From: an uncultured Mesonia sp.
Lineage (GTDB): Bacteria > Bacteroidota > Bacteroidia > Flavobacteriales > Flavobacteriaceae
Reading direction: 5' to 3'
DNA length: 42,838 bases
Assembly: GCA_958296185.1 (NCBI GenBank)
Contig: CATQIB010000024.1
Span: 1-42,838 of the forward strand
In this document: positions 9,740 to 18,429 of the stretch, piece after piece
Numbering within the stretch: position 1 is the stretch's first letter
Layout: each line of letters begins with the position of its first letter
Program-made: the position numbers and the translations under genes
The notes under the pieces: model-generated
Told to the model about the DNA's origin: nothing
What the model saw: only the letters and a program-made list of their open reading frames with translations
The model's database searches: none

Positions 9740-10555
9740 CTAAGGTTGTTGTAAGAAATCAATTTCTAATATGCGTCTTGTCTCTTCTGATGAAACGTAT
9801 TTACCTGCAGAAACTGCTGAACTGCTAAAGCGGGGAGACGTTAAGCGCAACTCGTTGGCTTTAGCATTATAATATAGCTCCTTGCTCGGGTGTGAAGGAA
9901 AAACACCGTGAAATATTTGTGCCTCCACTTGTTTCTCTAAACAGGCTATAAGCAGTCTTATGCAGTCTTGTTGCTGAATCAAGTTGACTGGTGCTTGACC
10001 ATTTTGCAAATCTTTTCTTCCTGCTAAAAAATGAACAGGATGGCGGTCGGGACCTATTAGCCCTCCAAAACGAATAATTTTAGTATCAAAAGCCGTTTGC
10101 CCCAATAATAACTCTTCAGCCCGAATTAACTCCAACCCATTTCTGCTTGTTGCGTTAGGGATTGATGTTTCTGTATAACTACTTGGTGGTGAGGTATCCA
10201 GAAATACGCTGGTAGAGCTTACAAAAAAAATACGCTTTAAATGTGCCTGTTTAAGCAGAGGAATAAGCAACCTTAATTTAAGTACAAAGCTACTGTTTGG
10301 GTTTTTTCGCAAGCCTGGAGGCACATCTATAATTAGACAATTAATGTCCTGTAAAAACTCATCTACCTCGCCTATAATTGAATCTTCAGTAAGTTTCACA
10401 ACGTGAGCTGAAATACCAATATCTCGCAGCTCATTTATTTTACTTTTTCGAGTAGTTGTACCTTTTACTCGATAACCCAATCGCAAAAGTTCTTTGGCCA
10501 AGGGAAGGCCTAACCAGCCACAACCTAATATTCCTATTACCGGTTTTTCTTTCAT
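9740..10555 (-). CDS. YeeZ-like Rossmann-fold NAD(P)-binding protein
   Basis: A 271-residue protein of the extended SDR/NAD-dependent epimerase superfamily. The N-terminus has the nucleotide-binding turn ILGCGWLGLPLA (about 9-20). Strand GYRVKGTTTR follows; its arginine and threonines favour NADP(H). It has FFVSSTSVF and a YTETS/N-type active-site region rather than a clean YxxxK, and the GGLIGPDRHP segment is typical of the YeeZ group. The substrate is unknown. Its start overlaps the stop of the upstream 90-residue gene by 4 bases, so the two are translationally coupled. Confidence 0.75.
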   Translation of the reverse strand: MKEKPVIGILGCGWLGLPLAKELLRLGYRVKGTTTRKSKINELRDIGISAHVVKLTEDSIIGEVDEFLQDINCLIIDVPPGLRKNPNSSFVLKLRLLIPLLKQAHLKRIFFVSSTSVFLDTSPPSSYTETSIPNATSRNGLELIRAEELLLGQTAFDTKIIRFGGLIGPDRHPVHFLAGRKDLQNGQAPVNLIQQQDCIRLLIACLEKQVEAQIFHGVFPSHPSKELYYNAKANELRLTSPRFSSSAVSAGKYVSSEETRRILEIDFLQQP

Positions 10556-10824
10556 TTTTGTTTATTTTTAAACTCTAAATACTCTTTGTCTTTGCGTTTA
10601 AAATCAAAAAAAGCTACCAAACAACCAAAAAGGCTATGAGTTAGCAAAAAAAAGAACCAACGCAATGCATTGAGTTCACTCATTAAAAAATTGGCATTTA
10701 CCAATTCAATAAAAGTGGATACTGGAAGGGCAAAGATCAAAAATCCGTAAAGAAAAACATAGTATCTGGGCGACTGTCGCTTTTTCTCCCATTGCGCTAT
10801 TCGTTTCTTAAAATCCTTTGACAT
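10552..10824 (-). CDS. Small membrane protein, two transmembrane segments
   Basis: I do not recognise this 90-residue protein. It has a basic N-terminus with KRIAQWEKKRQSP. A first hydrophobic segment is at about 22-42 (YYVFLYGFLIFALPVSTFI), a second at about 55-74 (WFFFLLTHSLFGCLVAFF), and the tail is charged. It is a plausible inner-membrane helical hairpin. It sits 4 bases after the M28 peptidase gene and overlaps the next gene, so it belongs to the same transcript. Confidence 0.7.
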   Translation of the reverse strand: MSKDFKKRIAQWEKKRQSPRYYVFLYGFLIFALPVSTFIELVNANFLMSELNALRWFFFLLTHSLFGCLVAFFDFKRKDKEYLEFKNKQK

Positions 10825-10828
10825 AAGT

Positions 10829-13114
10829 TTATTTTAATTCTATAATTTGTTGGGTTATGATGGCATCATTCAAAATAAAAGGCTTTGGCATTTGGTCTGT
10901 GCTTCGTGGTTTAATCGTAAATTTTTGCTGACTTAATAGGTTGTTACTTGCTTCAAACAGCGTTAATTGAGCCGCATTGTCTTTGGGCAATTCAATTTCT
11001 ATTCTCAACGTATCATTATCCACCACATAGTAGGTTAATAAAGACTCTCGTTTATTTTTATAGTACGCTAAAGCGGAATTTTTAATCGTTTTTTCATTTA
11101 TCTTAAGACTTAAAACCTCAAGATCTTTAGGCTTAGTAATCTCAATTCGATTAAGGTCACGCTGAGGTGTAATAGTTAGTTTATATCTTGTACTGATTGA
11201 ATTTGAATCTTTACTTTTTATGCTTACTTGGGCGGGTTTAAATGGGAGAATGGGCGCTTGTTTTTCAAAAGTAAAAGGCATTTGGTATTTACTATCAAAC
11301 AAACTGGCTTTTTGTATGCGATCTTGAGCATCAAAAATTTGCTGAGTAAAACTATCAAGATGCTCGTCATAACTGTACCAGTTAGCCTGATTTTCATTTA
11401 CATCAAAAACATAAAGCAAACTATTGGGTTTAGGTCGTAGTTCATTAAAGTCACTTTTTAAATGAATAACAATTAAAGCCAACAATCCGATAAAAATAAA
11501 AGCAAAACCTACCGGTTTTTTATACTCTAATTCTAACCACGAAGCTTGCAACCCGACAAAGATAAAATATATAAGTAAGGCACTTACAGGCAGCACATTT
11601 AACCCTAATCCGACTGGAAAAAATTGAACTAAAGGCGCAAAAATTAAAAGTGAAGGAAGGCCAAAAAGAGCTAAGAGAAATAGGTTTTTAATTTGAAAAA
11701 GACGCAAACCGAAGGCTGCCAAAGCAAAGTAAAATGCAAAAATAAAATAAAACGCTCCGGGTAATATAAAAGCTATTAAAGTACAAATCAATAAAATCAA
11801 CACAATTCCTGGTAAAAGTGTGCTGGTGCGCTGATTAAAATTTGAGCTTTTTTTAGGATAAGATAAAAAATGAGCTAAAGCCAAACTCAGGGCACTAATA
11901 GCCAAAATATACCAATGTCCATTATAAGTAAAACCGTTTAAATTTTCTTGAACACTGGGGTAAATTAGTTTAGAAACAAACCATATGAGCCAAGAAAAAC
12001 CTAGACCTAATATCAAAAAAAGTAGTAAGCTCTTGAATGATTTTGCTACCTCTGCAAAAGAAATTAATTTTTGCCTAAATCCGTAAAGGCATAAGGCGAT
12101 TAATACTATCCAACCCAAAATTAATAAGGGTAAAATATAAGCAAATGGAAAGTAAACCATATCAACAACAGGAAGATCAAAGTAAACCATATCTTCCTCA
12201 CTTGGTAATGTCGCCAAGTCAATCTCTGCAAAGTGCGGTAAAAGTTGTTCCAAATAACTAGCTTGATGCAACAAAGAAGTATCATCTAAATTCTTTGCCG
12301 TGTCATTTGCCGTGTGATAATCAAAATGATCATCAATAAAAGCAAAGAAAAAACTAGGTATATCTTTTTGTTCTCTAAAAACAGTTGCATCAGTATCGTT
12401 GGGTAGTTTTTTATAAACACTATACATTAATGAGTTTGCTAATGGGTATTTTGTTTTAGCCTTTGAGAACTCACTTATTAAAGTTTTGTTACCACTATTA
12501 CTTTCTATTATAGTATTTGAGGGACCCCCGCTTCCTCTAGCTTCAAAATTGAGCACTAGCCCAATCTCATCTGCCCAAGGATGATCATCAACAAATAGGG
12601 CAGCTCCGTTTAAGCCTACCTCTTCTGCATCGGTAAATAAAATAATGATATCATTTTTAGGCTTATTTTCTTGAGCCAAAAAATTCCTCAAAACCTCTAA
12701 AATTGTTGCTACTCCAGATGCGGCATCACTAGCGCCAAATGAAGAGTGCACGGCACTATCATAGTGCGTCATAACTAAAAGGGCCTTTCTATCTGGTTCA
12801 CTACCCTCTATTCGAGTAATTATATTTTCTGGAGCAGTAAACTGACCAACTTCATTTAAGGTATAATCTTTTTGTGTATGAACACTTAGACCTAAAGATT
12901 GTAATTGCTCTACTATATATTTTTTTACTTGACCGTGATAAGAAGTTCCGATACTATGCGGCTCTTTAGCAATTATCTTTATATGTTGTTTAGCCTTCTC
13001 TAAATCGAAATGCTCTAGCTGACTATCATTTTTTGGAGTAAGGCTATAAAAACTATAAAAACAAACTCCAACAAAGAGTAAGTATACCAACAGGCTGCTG
13101 ATTTTTTTTTTCAT
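10829..13114 (-). CDS. Membrane-anchored M28-family zinc peptidase
   Basis: A 761-residue protein with an N-terminal membrane anchor (about 7-24). An extracytoplasmic M28 aminopeptidase-type domain follows (about 35-310), then a long polytopic region of roughly eight transmembrane helices (about 325-560) and a soluble C-terminal domain. Zinc-site residues are visible: His117 in MTHYDSA, Asp130 in GASDAASG, the EE pair near 164-165 in FTDAEEVG, Glu191 in NFEARG, and the last histidine in DYHTAND. The layout resembles eukaryotic ER/vacuolar membrane M28 proteases (Fxna/Pff1 type), seen also in Bacteroidota. It is the second gene of a four-gene unit with one-base to four-base spacings. Substrate unknown. 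Confidence 0.88.
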   Translation of the reverse strand: MKKKISSLLVYLLFVGVCFYSFYSLTPKNDSQLEHFDLEKAKQHIKIIAKEPHSIGTSYHGQVKKYIVEQLQSLGLSVHTQKDYTLNEVGQFTAPENIITRIEGSEPDRKALLVMTHYDSAVHSSFGASDAASGVATILEVLRNFLAQENKPKNDIIILFTDAEEVGLNGAALFVDDHPWADEIGLVLNFEARGSGGPSNTIIESNSGNKTLISEFSKAKTKYPLANSLMYSVYKKLPNDTDATVFREQKDIPSFFFAFIDDHFDYHTANDTAKNLDDTSLLHQASYLEQLLPHFAEIDLATLPSEEDMVYFDLPVVDMVYFPFAYILPLLILGWIVLIALCLYGFRQKLISFAEVAKSFKSLLLFLILGLGFSWLIWFVSKLIYPSVQENLNGFTYNGHWYILAISALSLALAHFLSYPKKSSNFNQRTSTLLPGIVLILLICTLIAFILPGAFYFIFAFYFALAAFGLRLFQIKNLFLLALFGLPSLLIFAPLVQFFPVGLGLNVLPVSALLIYFIFVGLQASWLELEYKKPVGFAFIFIGLLALIVIHLKSDFNELRPKPNSLLYVFDVNENQANWYSYDEHLDSFTQQIFDAQDRIQKASLFDSKYQMPFTFEKQAPILPFKPAQVSIKSKDSNSISTRYKLTITPQRDLNRIEITKPKDLEVLSLKINEKTIKNSALAYYKNKRESLLTYYVVDNDTLRIEIELPKDNAAQLTLFEASNNLLSQQKFTIKPRSTDQMPKPFILNDAIITQQIIELK

Positions 13115-13115
13115 A

Positions 13116-13466
13116 TCAAGAGTTGTTTTTTACCAAAGCAAAATAATCGTTTTCAAGAGGCAAATAACCTTGATCATAGACAAAATAATAAACCGTTCCT
13201 TTCTTTGTGGTGTAAATACTGGTAAAATAAGTAAAATCAAAACCTAAGTTTTCTAGTTTCTGCTTAGTAGTTTTAGATTTCTTTTCGGGATTTAAGCGCT
13301 GCAGTATACGGTAGTTCTTGCGCAATCTATTGTTCACATTACGCATCAGGTTATTAGCGTCTTTATTAAGCCGGTTATTATAGGCGTTTCTGCAGTAATC
13401 ACCACAAAATTTTTTATCTGCGCGGCCGCGCATGGCCTCACCACACTCTACACATTGTTTTTGCAT
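13116..13466 (-). CDS. Small zinc-ribbon protein of unknown function
   Basis: The 116-residue protein begins with a four-cysteine motif: CVEC (Cys5, Cys8) and CGDYC (Cys21, Cys25), with RADKKF between, a likely treble-clef or ribbon zinc site. A basic, asparagine-rich helical stretch follows (NNRLNKDANNLMRNVNNRL), then a beta-rich C-terminal part (YFTSIYTTKKGTVYYFVYD). Such proteins are common in Flavobacteriia without assigned function; nucleic-acid binding is plausible from the basic helix but is inference. It is the first gene of the M28 unit. A candidate -7 box ends only 4 bases before its ATG. Confidence 0.75.
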   Translation of the reverse strand: MQKQCVECGEAMRGRADKKFCGDYCRNAYNNRLNKDANNLMRNVNNRLRKNYRILQRLNPEKKSKTTKQKLENLGFDFTYFTSIYTTKKGTVYYFVYDQGYLPLENDYFALVKNNS

Positions 13467-13470
13467 AGTT

Positions 13471-13500
13471 TAAATATACTAATTTTTAAAGCAAAAACAA
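13471..13500 (-). promoter_or_regulatory. Promoter of the zinc-ribbon/M28 operon, apparently leaderless
   Basis: On the minus strand TTG (13498-13500), a 19-base spacer and TATATTTA (13471-13478) match the consensus with one mismatch in the last base. The box ends 4 bases before the ATG, which leaves almost no 5' untranslated leader. Confidence 0.5.
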
Positions 13501-13504
13501 CGTA

Positions 13505-13533
13505 TAAAAAAAGCACCATAAAAATGGTGCTTT
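13505..13533 (-). terminator. Terminator of the cold-shock gene
   Basis: AAAGCACCAT and ATGGTGCTTT form a 10-base stem with an AAAA loop, followed on the minus strand by a T run. It lies about 25 bases after the cspA stop. Confidence 0.85.
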
Positions 13534-13556
13534 AAGAAAACTTAAAATAATAAATA

Positions 13557-13751
13557 TTATTCAATCACGCGAACTTCTGTCGCAGTCATTCCTTTTCTTC
13601 CTTCACTTTCAACGTACTCTACACGGTCCCCTTCGTTCAAAGAGTCACCTTCTAAACCAGTTACGTGCACAAAGATATCTCTACCTGTATCTTCGTTTGT
13701 AATAAAACCATAACCTTTTGATTCGTTGAAAAATTTAACTGTACCTTCCAT
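13557..13751 (-). CDS. cspA: Cold-shock protein (CSD-type RNA chaperone)
   Basis: A 64-residue single cold-shock domain that binds single-stranded RNA or DNA and melts RNA structure. Both nucleic-acid-binding motifs are present: KGYGFI (RNP1) and DIFVHV (RNP2), after the standard start MEGTVKFF. I placed the start at 13751 because the family begins there. A longer in-frame reading to 13802 would add a hydrophobic stretch not found in Csp proteins and would overlap the promoter. The gene has its own promoter and terminator and is monocistronic. Confidence 0.93.
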   Translation of the reverse strand: MEGTVKFFNESKGYGFITNEDTGRDIFVHVTGLEGDSLNEGDRVEYVESEGRKGMTATEVRVIE

Positions 13752-13778
13752 TGTAAAAATAAAATAATTAATAATGCA

Positions 13779-13807
13779 CAAAAGTACAATATAAATTGAC
13801 AAACCAA
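13779..13807 (-). promoter_or_regulatory. Promoter of cspA
   Basis: On the minus strand TTG (13805-13807), an 18-base spacer and TACTTTTG (13779-13786) match the Bacteroidota consensus. The predicted leader is about 24 bases. Confidence 0.7.
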
Positions 13808-13812
13808 TTTTT

Positions 13813-14094
13813 TTAATCCAAATTATTTTCTTTTTTTTTATAGAATTTTAAATCATCAACCCTTTTTTCTTTCATTTTTTTAATATTTTCAGGGGTTAGC
13901 ATATAATCTTTTAGACTCCTACTTTTTGATCTTTGGTACAAAAAAAGTGGCATTACAATAAATATTCCTAAAACTAGCGAAGAACCTATTAGAACATTTG
14001 CCAATTTTTCATTTATTTCATTTTGCTGCATAATTAAGCCTGCTGCTAAGCCCGAAACCATTAAAATAAATAAGAGTTTAATTGCTGTTTTCAT
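13813..14094 (-). CDS. Small membrane protein, two transmembrane segments
   Basis: I do not recognise this 93-residue protein. It has two hydrophobic helices (about 5-23, LLFILMVSGLAAGLIM, and about 34-54, NVLIGSSLVLGIFIVMPLFLY). A very basic cytoplasmic tail follows (KSRSLKDYML...KKMKEKRVDD). It lies 7 bases after the ClC channel gene on the same strand and is probably cotranscribed with it. Function unknown. Confidence 0.7.
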   Translation of the reverse strand: MKTAIKLLFILMVSGLAAGLIMQQNEINEKLANVLIGSSLVLGIFIVMPLFLYQRSKSRSLKDYMLTPENIKKMKEKRVDDLKFYKKKENNLD

Positions 14095-14101
14095 TGGATT
14101 A

Positions 14102-15871
14102 TTAATAAGTGATTAATTTTCGGCGGTAAGCCGTTAAGAGTTTAGATTTAGAAACAAATCCTATATACTTTCCTTGTTTAAGAACAGGAAGATTCCACGC
14201 AGCACTGTTTTGAAATTTCAACATAATTTGTTGCATATGATCTTGCTCATAGTCTATAAAATCTGGCGGGTCGTGCATCAAAAATTCAACTAAGACAGAT
14301 TCATATTTGTCTTGATCAAACATAATGTCTCTAATATCATCTAGTGTAATTACACCTATCAATTTTTCATCCTCATCGACCACTGGATACAAGTTTCTTT
14401 TTGACTTTACCACGGCCTTAAATAGCATATCTTTTAAAGTCATCCCAGGTTTTAAGATAATGAAATTAGTTTCTATAATCGAATCCAAATTCAATAAAGT
14501 TAAAACCGATTGATCTTTATCTAAAGTTAGCAGTGCGTTCTTTTCTTTTAGTTCTTTAGTGTAAATATTACTTTCTTGATAAGATTTTGAAATCATAAAG
14601 GCGGTACCCACAACAAGCATCAAGGGTATAAATAATTGATAACCGCCAGTGACTTCGGCTATTAAAAACATTGCTGTTAAGGGTGCTTGCAAGACCCCTG
14701 CCATAAGTCCGGCCATACCCAACATAGCAAAATTATTGCTAGGTAAGATAAAACCTAATTGTTTGCAGAAATTAACGTAAAAACTACCCAAAACCGTTCC
14801 TAAAAACAATACGGGAGCAAAGACTCCTCCTACCCCTCCACCACTTAAGGTTACGGCGGTTGCTAATGGTTTTAAGAATATCAAACCTGCCATTAAACTT
14901 AATACCACCCAAGTAGACTGTTGGTCTGGAAAAAGAAAGCTGTCTAAAGCCGTTTCATAATCCTGACTAATTATATTATTCATAAACTCAAAACCTTCAC
15001 CATATAAAGGTGGAACCAAATAGGTTAAAACACCCAAAATTATACCGGCTAGGATAACGCGAAATATTGGTTTTTGTACTTTACGGAATTGATTTTCGGT
15101 TTTAAAATAAACCAATGTAAAATAGATGGAAACCATTCCGGCAAAAAGGCCTAAAAAAATATAAAAAAGTAAGTTGCTTATTTCAAAATGTTGAATCTCA
15201 TTTAGGTTTACGATATACTGCTCTCCTATGAGTAGCAATCTTGTAAGAACCGCCGAAACCGATGCAATAAGTAAGGGTAACATAGAAGTAAAGGTTAATT
15301 CTAGACTAAAAACTTCAAGAGCAAATAGAATAGCCGCAATAGGGGCTTTAAAAATAGCCGAAAGGGACCCGGCTGCGGCACACACCAACAAAAGTTTTCT
15401 GGTTTGAGCTTTCATATGAAAAAGGTCACTTATACCAGAACCAAAAGCAGCTCCCGTTGCAACAGATGGACCTTCTAACCCCACAGAACCACCAAAACCT
15501 ACTGTTAACGGTGCGGTAATTAAAGAAGTAAATAAATTAGATCGATTTACTTTACCCTCCTTTTTGCTCATAGCAAACAAAGCCATGGGTATTCCGTGCG
15601 CTACTTTGGTCTTGATTACTATTTTTTTTACTAAAAAGGTAAGTAAAAGACCTATCAAAGGAAAAATAAAATACCAATAACGATGGTAACTAGCCACTAC
15701 TCCATACTCAAAGATTGCAGATATAAAATGCGTTAAATTCTTAAGTATTACAGCAGAAAACCCTGCCGCCAAACCAACCAGTATAGCCAAGAAATTGATA
15801 AAATTCTTATCTGAAATATTTTTATATCGCCATTTTAAAAAGCGCTTAAAGAATTTCTTATTACTTGGCAT
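14102..15871 (-). CDS. ClC-family chloride channel/transporter with C-terminal CBS domains
   Basis: This protein moves chloride or a similar anion across the inner membrane, as a channel or a proton antiporter. The 589-residue protein has about ten to twelve membrane helices. Selectivity-filter segments are visible: GFGGSVGLEGPSV with the gating glutamate at about 133, and GGGVGGVFAPVLFLG. The arginine usual in GxEGP is leucine here, seen in some ClC members. Two CBS domains occupy about 455-589 (LKPGMTLKDMLF...NLYPVVDEDEKLIGVI and the last 60 residues) and may bind adenine nucleotides to regulate transport. It is followed 7 bases on by a small membrane protein gene. Confidence 0.92.
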   Translation of the reverse strand: MPSNKKFFKRFLKWRYKNISDKNFINFLAILVGLAAGFSAVILKNLTHFISAIFEYGVVASYHRYWYFIFPLIGLLLTFLVKKIVIKTKVAHGIPMALFAMSKKEGKVNRSNLFTSLITAPLTVGFGGSVGLEGPSVATGAAFGSGISDLFHMKAQTRKLLLVCAAAGSLSAIFKAPIAAILFALEVFSLELTFTSMLPLLIASVSAVLTRLLLIGEQYIVNLNEIQHFEISNLLFYIFLGLFAGMVSIYFTLVYFKTENQFRKVQKPIFRVILAGIILGVLTYLVPPLYGEGFEFMNNIISQDYETALDSFLFPDQQSTWVVLSLMAGLIFLKPLATAVTLSGGGVGGVFAPVLFLGTVLGSFYVNFCKQLGFILPSNNFAMLGMAGLMAGVLQAPLTAMFLIAEVTGGYQLFIPLMLVVGTAFMISKSYQESNIYTKELKEKNALLTLDKDQSVLTLLNLDSIIETNFIILKPGMTLKDMLFKAVVKSKRNLYPVVDEDEKLIGVITLDDIRDIMFDQDKYESVLVEFLMHDPPDFIDYEQDHMQQIMLKFQNSAAWNLPVLKQGKYIGFVSKSKLLTAYRRKLITY

Positions 15872-15905
15872 GGTTTAAACAATTTAACGCCTTACCTAAA
15901 ATAGC

Positions 15906-15935
15906 AAAAAAACCTGCTTTCGCAGGATTTTTTTT
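15906..15935 (-). terminator. Terminator at the end of aspS
   Basis: CCTGC and GCAGG pair around a TTTC loop, flanked by an A run on one side and a T run on the other. The aspS stop codon touches its right edge. It separates aspS from the ClC gene on the same strand. Confidence 0.8.
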
Positions 15936-17682
15936 ATAGGGTTATTTTTAGGTTTAATTCTTTTAGTTGTTCTTCATCTAAGGGCGCTGGGGCATCTATC
16001 ATTACATCTCGGCCAGCATTGTTTTTAGGAAAAGCGATAAAGTCTCTTATACTTTCTTGTCCACCTAGAATAGCCACCAATCGATCTAAGCCAAAAGCTA
16101 GACCACCATGCGGTGGCGCTCCGTACTGAAAAGCATCCATTAAAAACCCAAATTGTGCCTGAGCTTCTTCGGGGCTAAAACCTAAGTAGTCAAACATTTT
16201 AGATTGTGTTTCTTTATCGAAAATTCGTATTGAACCTCCTCCTATTTCATTCCCGTTGAGCACCAGATCATAGGCATTGGCTTTTACGGCTCCTGGGTCT
16301 GTTGCCAATAAAGCTAATTGTCCCGGTTTTGGAGCTGTGAAAGGATGGTGCATGGCGTGGTAACGTTTGGTTTCTTCATCCCATTCGAGCAATGGAAAAT
16401 CGATTACCCACAACGGAGCAAATTCATCGGGTTTTCTAAGACCTAAGCGTTCGGCCATTTCCATACGTAAGGCACTGAGTTGCGCACGTACTTTTGCTGT
16501 TTCTCCAGACAATATACATATTAGATCGCCTGGTTTAGCCTGGGTTTTCTTGGCCCAACCTTCTAAATCTGATGCATCGTAAAACTTATCTACAGAAGAC
16601 TTAAAGCTACCATCTTTATTATATTTTACGTAAACCATTCCTTGTGCTCCTACTTGTGGCCTTTGCACCCATTTAATCAATTTGTCAATTTCTTTGCGAC
16701 TATAATCGGCGGCACCTGGTACTGCAATACCCACTACTAATTCGGCATCATTAAATACTTTAAACGCTTTATGTTTAGCTACGTCATTCAATTCGCCAAA
16801 CTGCATTCCAAACCGAATATCTGGCTTATCATTACCATATAAGCGGATGGCATCATCATAGGTGATTCTAGGAAATTTCTCAACGTCTACCCCATTAATT
16901 TCTTTTAATAGATGCTTTGTAAGCGATTCAAAAATAGTAAGAACATCCTCCTGCTCTACAAAAGCCATTTCACAATCAATTTGTGTGAATTCTGGCTGCC
17001 GATCTGCCCGCAAGTCTTCATCTCTAAAGCATTTTACAATTTGAAAGTACTTATCTAAACCGCCCACCATTAGCAATTGCTTAAAGGTTTGCGGGCTTTG
17101 TGGTAAGGCATAGAACTCGCCTTCATTCATACGACTAGGCACTACAAAATCTCGTGCTCCCTCTGGTGTAGACTTGATTAAATAAGGTGTTTCTACCTCT
17201 ATAAAGCCTTCATTCGCCAAAAAGTTTCTTACCGCCATACTCACTTGGTGACGAAAAACCAATTTATTTTTAACAGGATTTCGCCTAATATCGAGGTAAC
17301 GAAATTTCATTCGTAAGTCTTCTCCTCCATCCGTTTCATCCTCAATTGTAAAAGGTGGAGTTTTGGCGGCATTTAACACTTCTAACTCTTGCACCAAAAT
17401 CTCTATTTCTCCGGTTGGAATGTTCGGATTTTTAGATTCTCGTTCAATGACTTGACCTTTAATTTGTATTACAAATTCGCGCCCTAAGGTTTTAGCCAAA
17501 TCCATCACAGATTCTGGCGTACGCTCTTCGTCAAAAATTAGCTGGGTGAGTCCATAGCGATCTCGCAAATCAACCCAAATCATAAATCCTTTATCTCTTA
17601 CTTTTTGCACCCAACCAGATAGTGTAACCTGTTGACCTTTATCTTGAATCCGTAAAGACCCGTTTGTATGTGTTCTGTACAT
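15934..17682 (-). CDS. aspS: Aspartyl-tRNA synthetase
   Basis: This enzyme charges tRNA with aspartate. The 582-residue bacterial-type class IIb enzyme has an N-terminal OB-fold anticodon-binding domain (about 1-105, [19 protein letters not shown]). The catalytic core contains motif 2 ([18 protein letters not shown]) and motif 3 ([10 protein letters not shown]). The bacterial insertion (GAD) domain lies between, including AAKTPPF at the start and [10 protein letters not shown]. Full length with no damage seen. A genome that also has GatCAB could use it as a non-discriminating form; the sequence alone does not decide. Confidence 0.97.
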   Translation of the reverse strand: MYRTHTNGSLRIQDKGQQVTLSGWVQKVRDKGFMIWVDLRDRYGLTQLIFDEERTPESVMDLAKTLGREFVIQIKGQVIERESKNPNIPTGEIEILVQELEVLNAAKTPPFTIEDETDGGEDLRMKFRYLDIRRNPVKNKLVFRHQVSMAVRNFLANEGFIEVETPYLIKSTPEGARDFVVPSRMNEGEFYALPQSPQTFKQLLMVGGLDKYFQIVKCFRDEDLRADRQPEFTQIDCEMAFVEQEDVLTIFESLTKHLLKEINGVDVEKFPRITYDDAIRLYGNDKPDIRFGMQFGELNDVAKHKAFKVFNDAELVVGIAVPGAADYSRKEIDKLIKWVQRPQVGAQGMVYVKYNKDGSFKSSVDKFYDASDLEGWAKKTQAKPGDLICILSGETAKVRAQLSALRMEMAERLGLRKPDEFAPLWVIDFPLLEWDEETKRYHAMHHPFTAPKPGQLALLATDPGAVKANAYDLVLNGNEIGGGSIRIFDKETQSKMFDYLGFSPEEAQAQFGFLMDAFQYGAPPHGGLAFGLDRLVAILGGQESIRDFIAFPKNNAGRDVMIDAPAPLDEEQLKELNLKITL

Positions 17683-17701
17683 TTTTTGCCGAAATTTTTG
17701 A

Positions 17702-17737
17702 CAAAAATAAGAAGTAACTTAATCTCTTGCTACCAAA
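17702..17737 (-). promoter_or_regulatory. Weak candidate promoter of aspS
   Basis: On the minus strand TATTTTTG (17702-17709) is a full -7 match. The nearest TTTG (17734-17737) is 24 bases upstream, one base longer than the usual range. Confidence 0.35.
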
Positions 17738-17893
17738 TTAGAAAATAAAAATGTATGTAGATTAAAATAACATAAAAGTTCAACCTTATGAATTTCAGTA
17801 TTTTAAACACTCAATGTTAAGTTTATGTTACCAAATGGTTTATTTATTGTAAATTATGATTATCTTAGATAATAAGTTATAAAAGAAATACAG

Positions 17894-18250
17894 ATGAAAA
17901 ATTTAATCTTAGGTACGTTTCTCTTGGCAGGAACAACACTTTTTGCGCAAAAAATATCTCCAGATTTCGAACAAGAGGATACCGTGATAAAAGGTACATT
18001 TTATTATGAAGATGGAGCAGTAAAACAAAAAGGGACTTATAAAAATGGAAAACTACATGGGCAATGGGTTATGTATGCGCCAGATGGATCTAAAATGGCT
18101 ATCGCCCATTATGAAAAAGGTAAGAAAGTTGGGCAATGGTTTTACTATCAAGACCAGGATTTAACACAAATAATTTACACAGATAATAGGATAGCCGAGG
18201 TGAGCCAATGGAAAGATAGAAACATCGTTTACAGCCAATCTAACAAATAA
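17894..18250 (+). CDS. Exported MORN-repeat protein
   Basis: A 118-residue protein with a signal peptide (about 1-18, ending LFAQ). It has two to three MORN_2-type repeats: GTFYYEDGAVKQKGTYKNGK, LHGQWVMYAPDGSK, and HYEKGKKVGQWFYYQDQ. These short beta hairpins form an extended sheet, usually for protein-protein or membrane contact. Databases often label such proteins as YwqK-like antitoxins, but no partner toxin gene is nearby and I would not use that name. It is monocistronic, with a terminator directly after it. Confidence 0.78.
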   Translation: MKNLILGTFLLAGTTLFAQKISPDFEQEDTVIKGTFYYEDGAVKQKGTYKNGKLHGQWVMYAPDGSKMAIAHYEKGKKVGQWFYYQDQDLTQIIYTDNRIAEVSQWKDRNIVYSQSNK

Positions 18251-18259
18251 ATAGTTTTA

Positions 18260-18288
18260 GGCTGCCAATATTGGCAGCTTTTTTTTTG
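18260..18288 (+). terminator. Terminator of the MORN-repeat gene
   Basis: GCTGCC and GGCAGC pair around AATATT (18261-18278), followed by a run of nine or more T. Confidence 0.85.
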
Positions 18289-18384
18289 GCATGATATTTT
18301 CTAATTAAAAACAAAAGGTATAGACCAATGCATCCTTACGCACTATGAAAATGGTTTAGACGTGTATTGTGAAGAAAATTAATG

Positions 18385-18411
18385 TTTGGAAGCTGGCTTT
18401 TTGTATTTTTG
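18385..18411 (+). promoter_or_regulatory. Candidate promoter of hflX
   Basis: TATTTTTG (18404-18411) is a full -7 match, 18 bases before the ATG. TTTG at 18385-18388 lies 15 bases upstream, slightly closer than usual. Confidence 0.45.
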
Positions 18412-18429
18412 AATTAAGAAAATAGATTT

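Noticed and set aside
13752-13802. Longer in-frame start for the cold-shock gene
   Set aside because: It would add a hydrophobic stretch foreign to Csp proteins and run through the promoter boxes.
17894-18250. Labelling the MORN protein a YwqK-type antitoxin
   Set aside because: No toxin gene is adjacent and the protein has a signal peptide; the label is a common database carry-over.
18305-18382. Short frame ending THYENGLDVYCEEN, resembling the HYEKG of the MORN protein just upstream
   Set aside because: Only about 25 codons, no start codon, and the likeness rests on four residues. Chance is the simpler reading.
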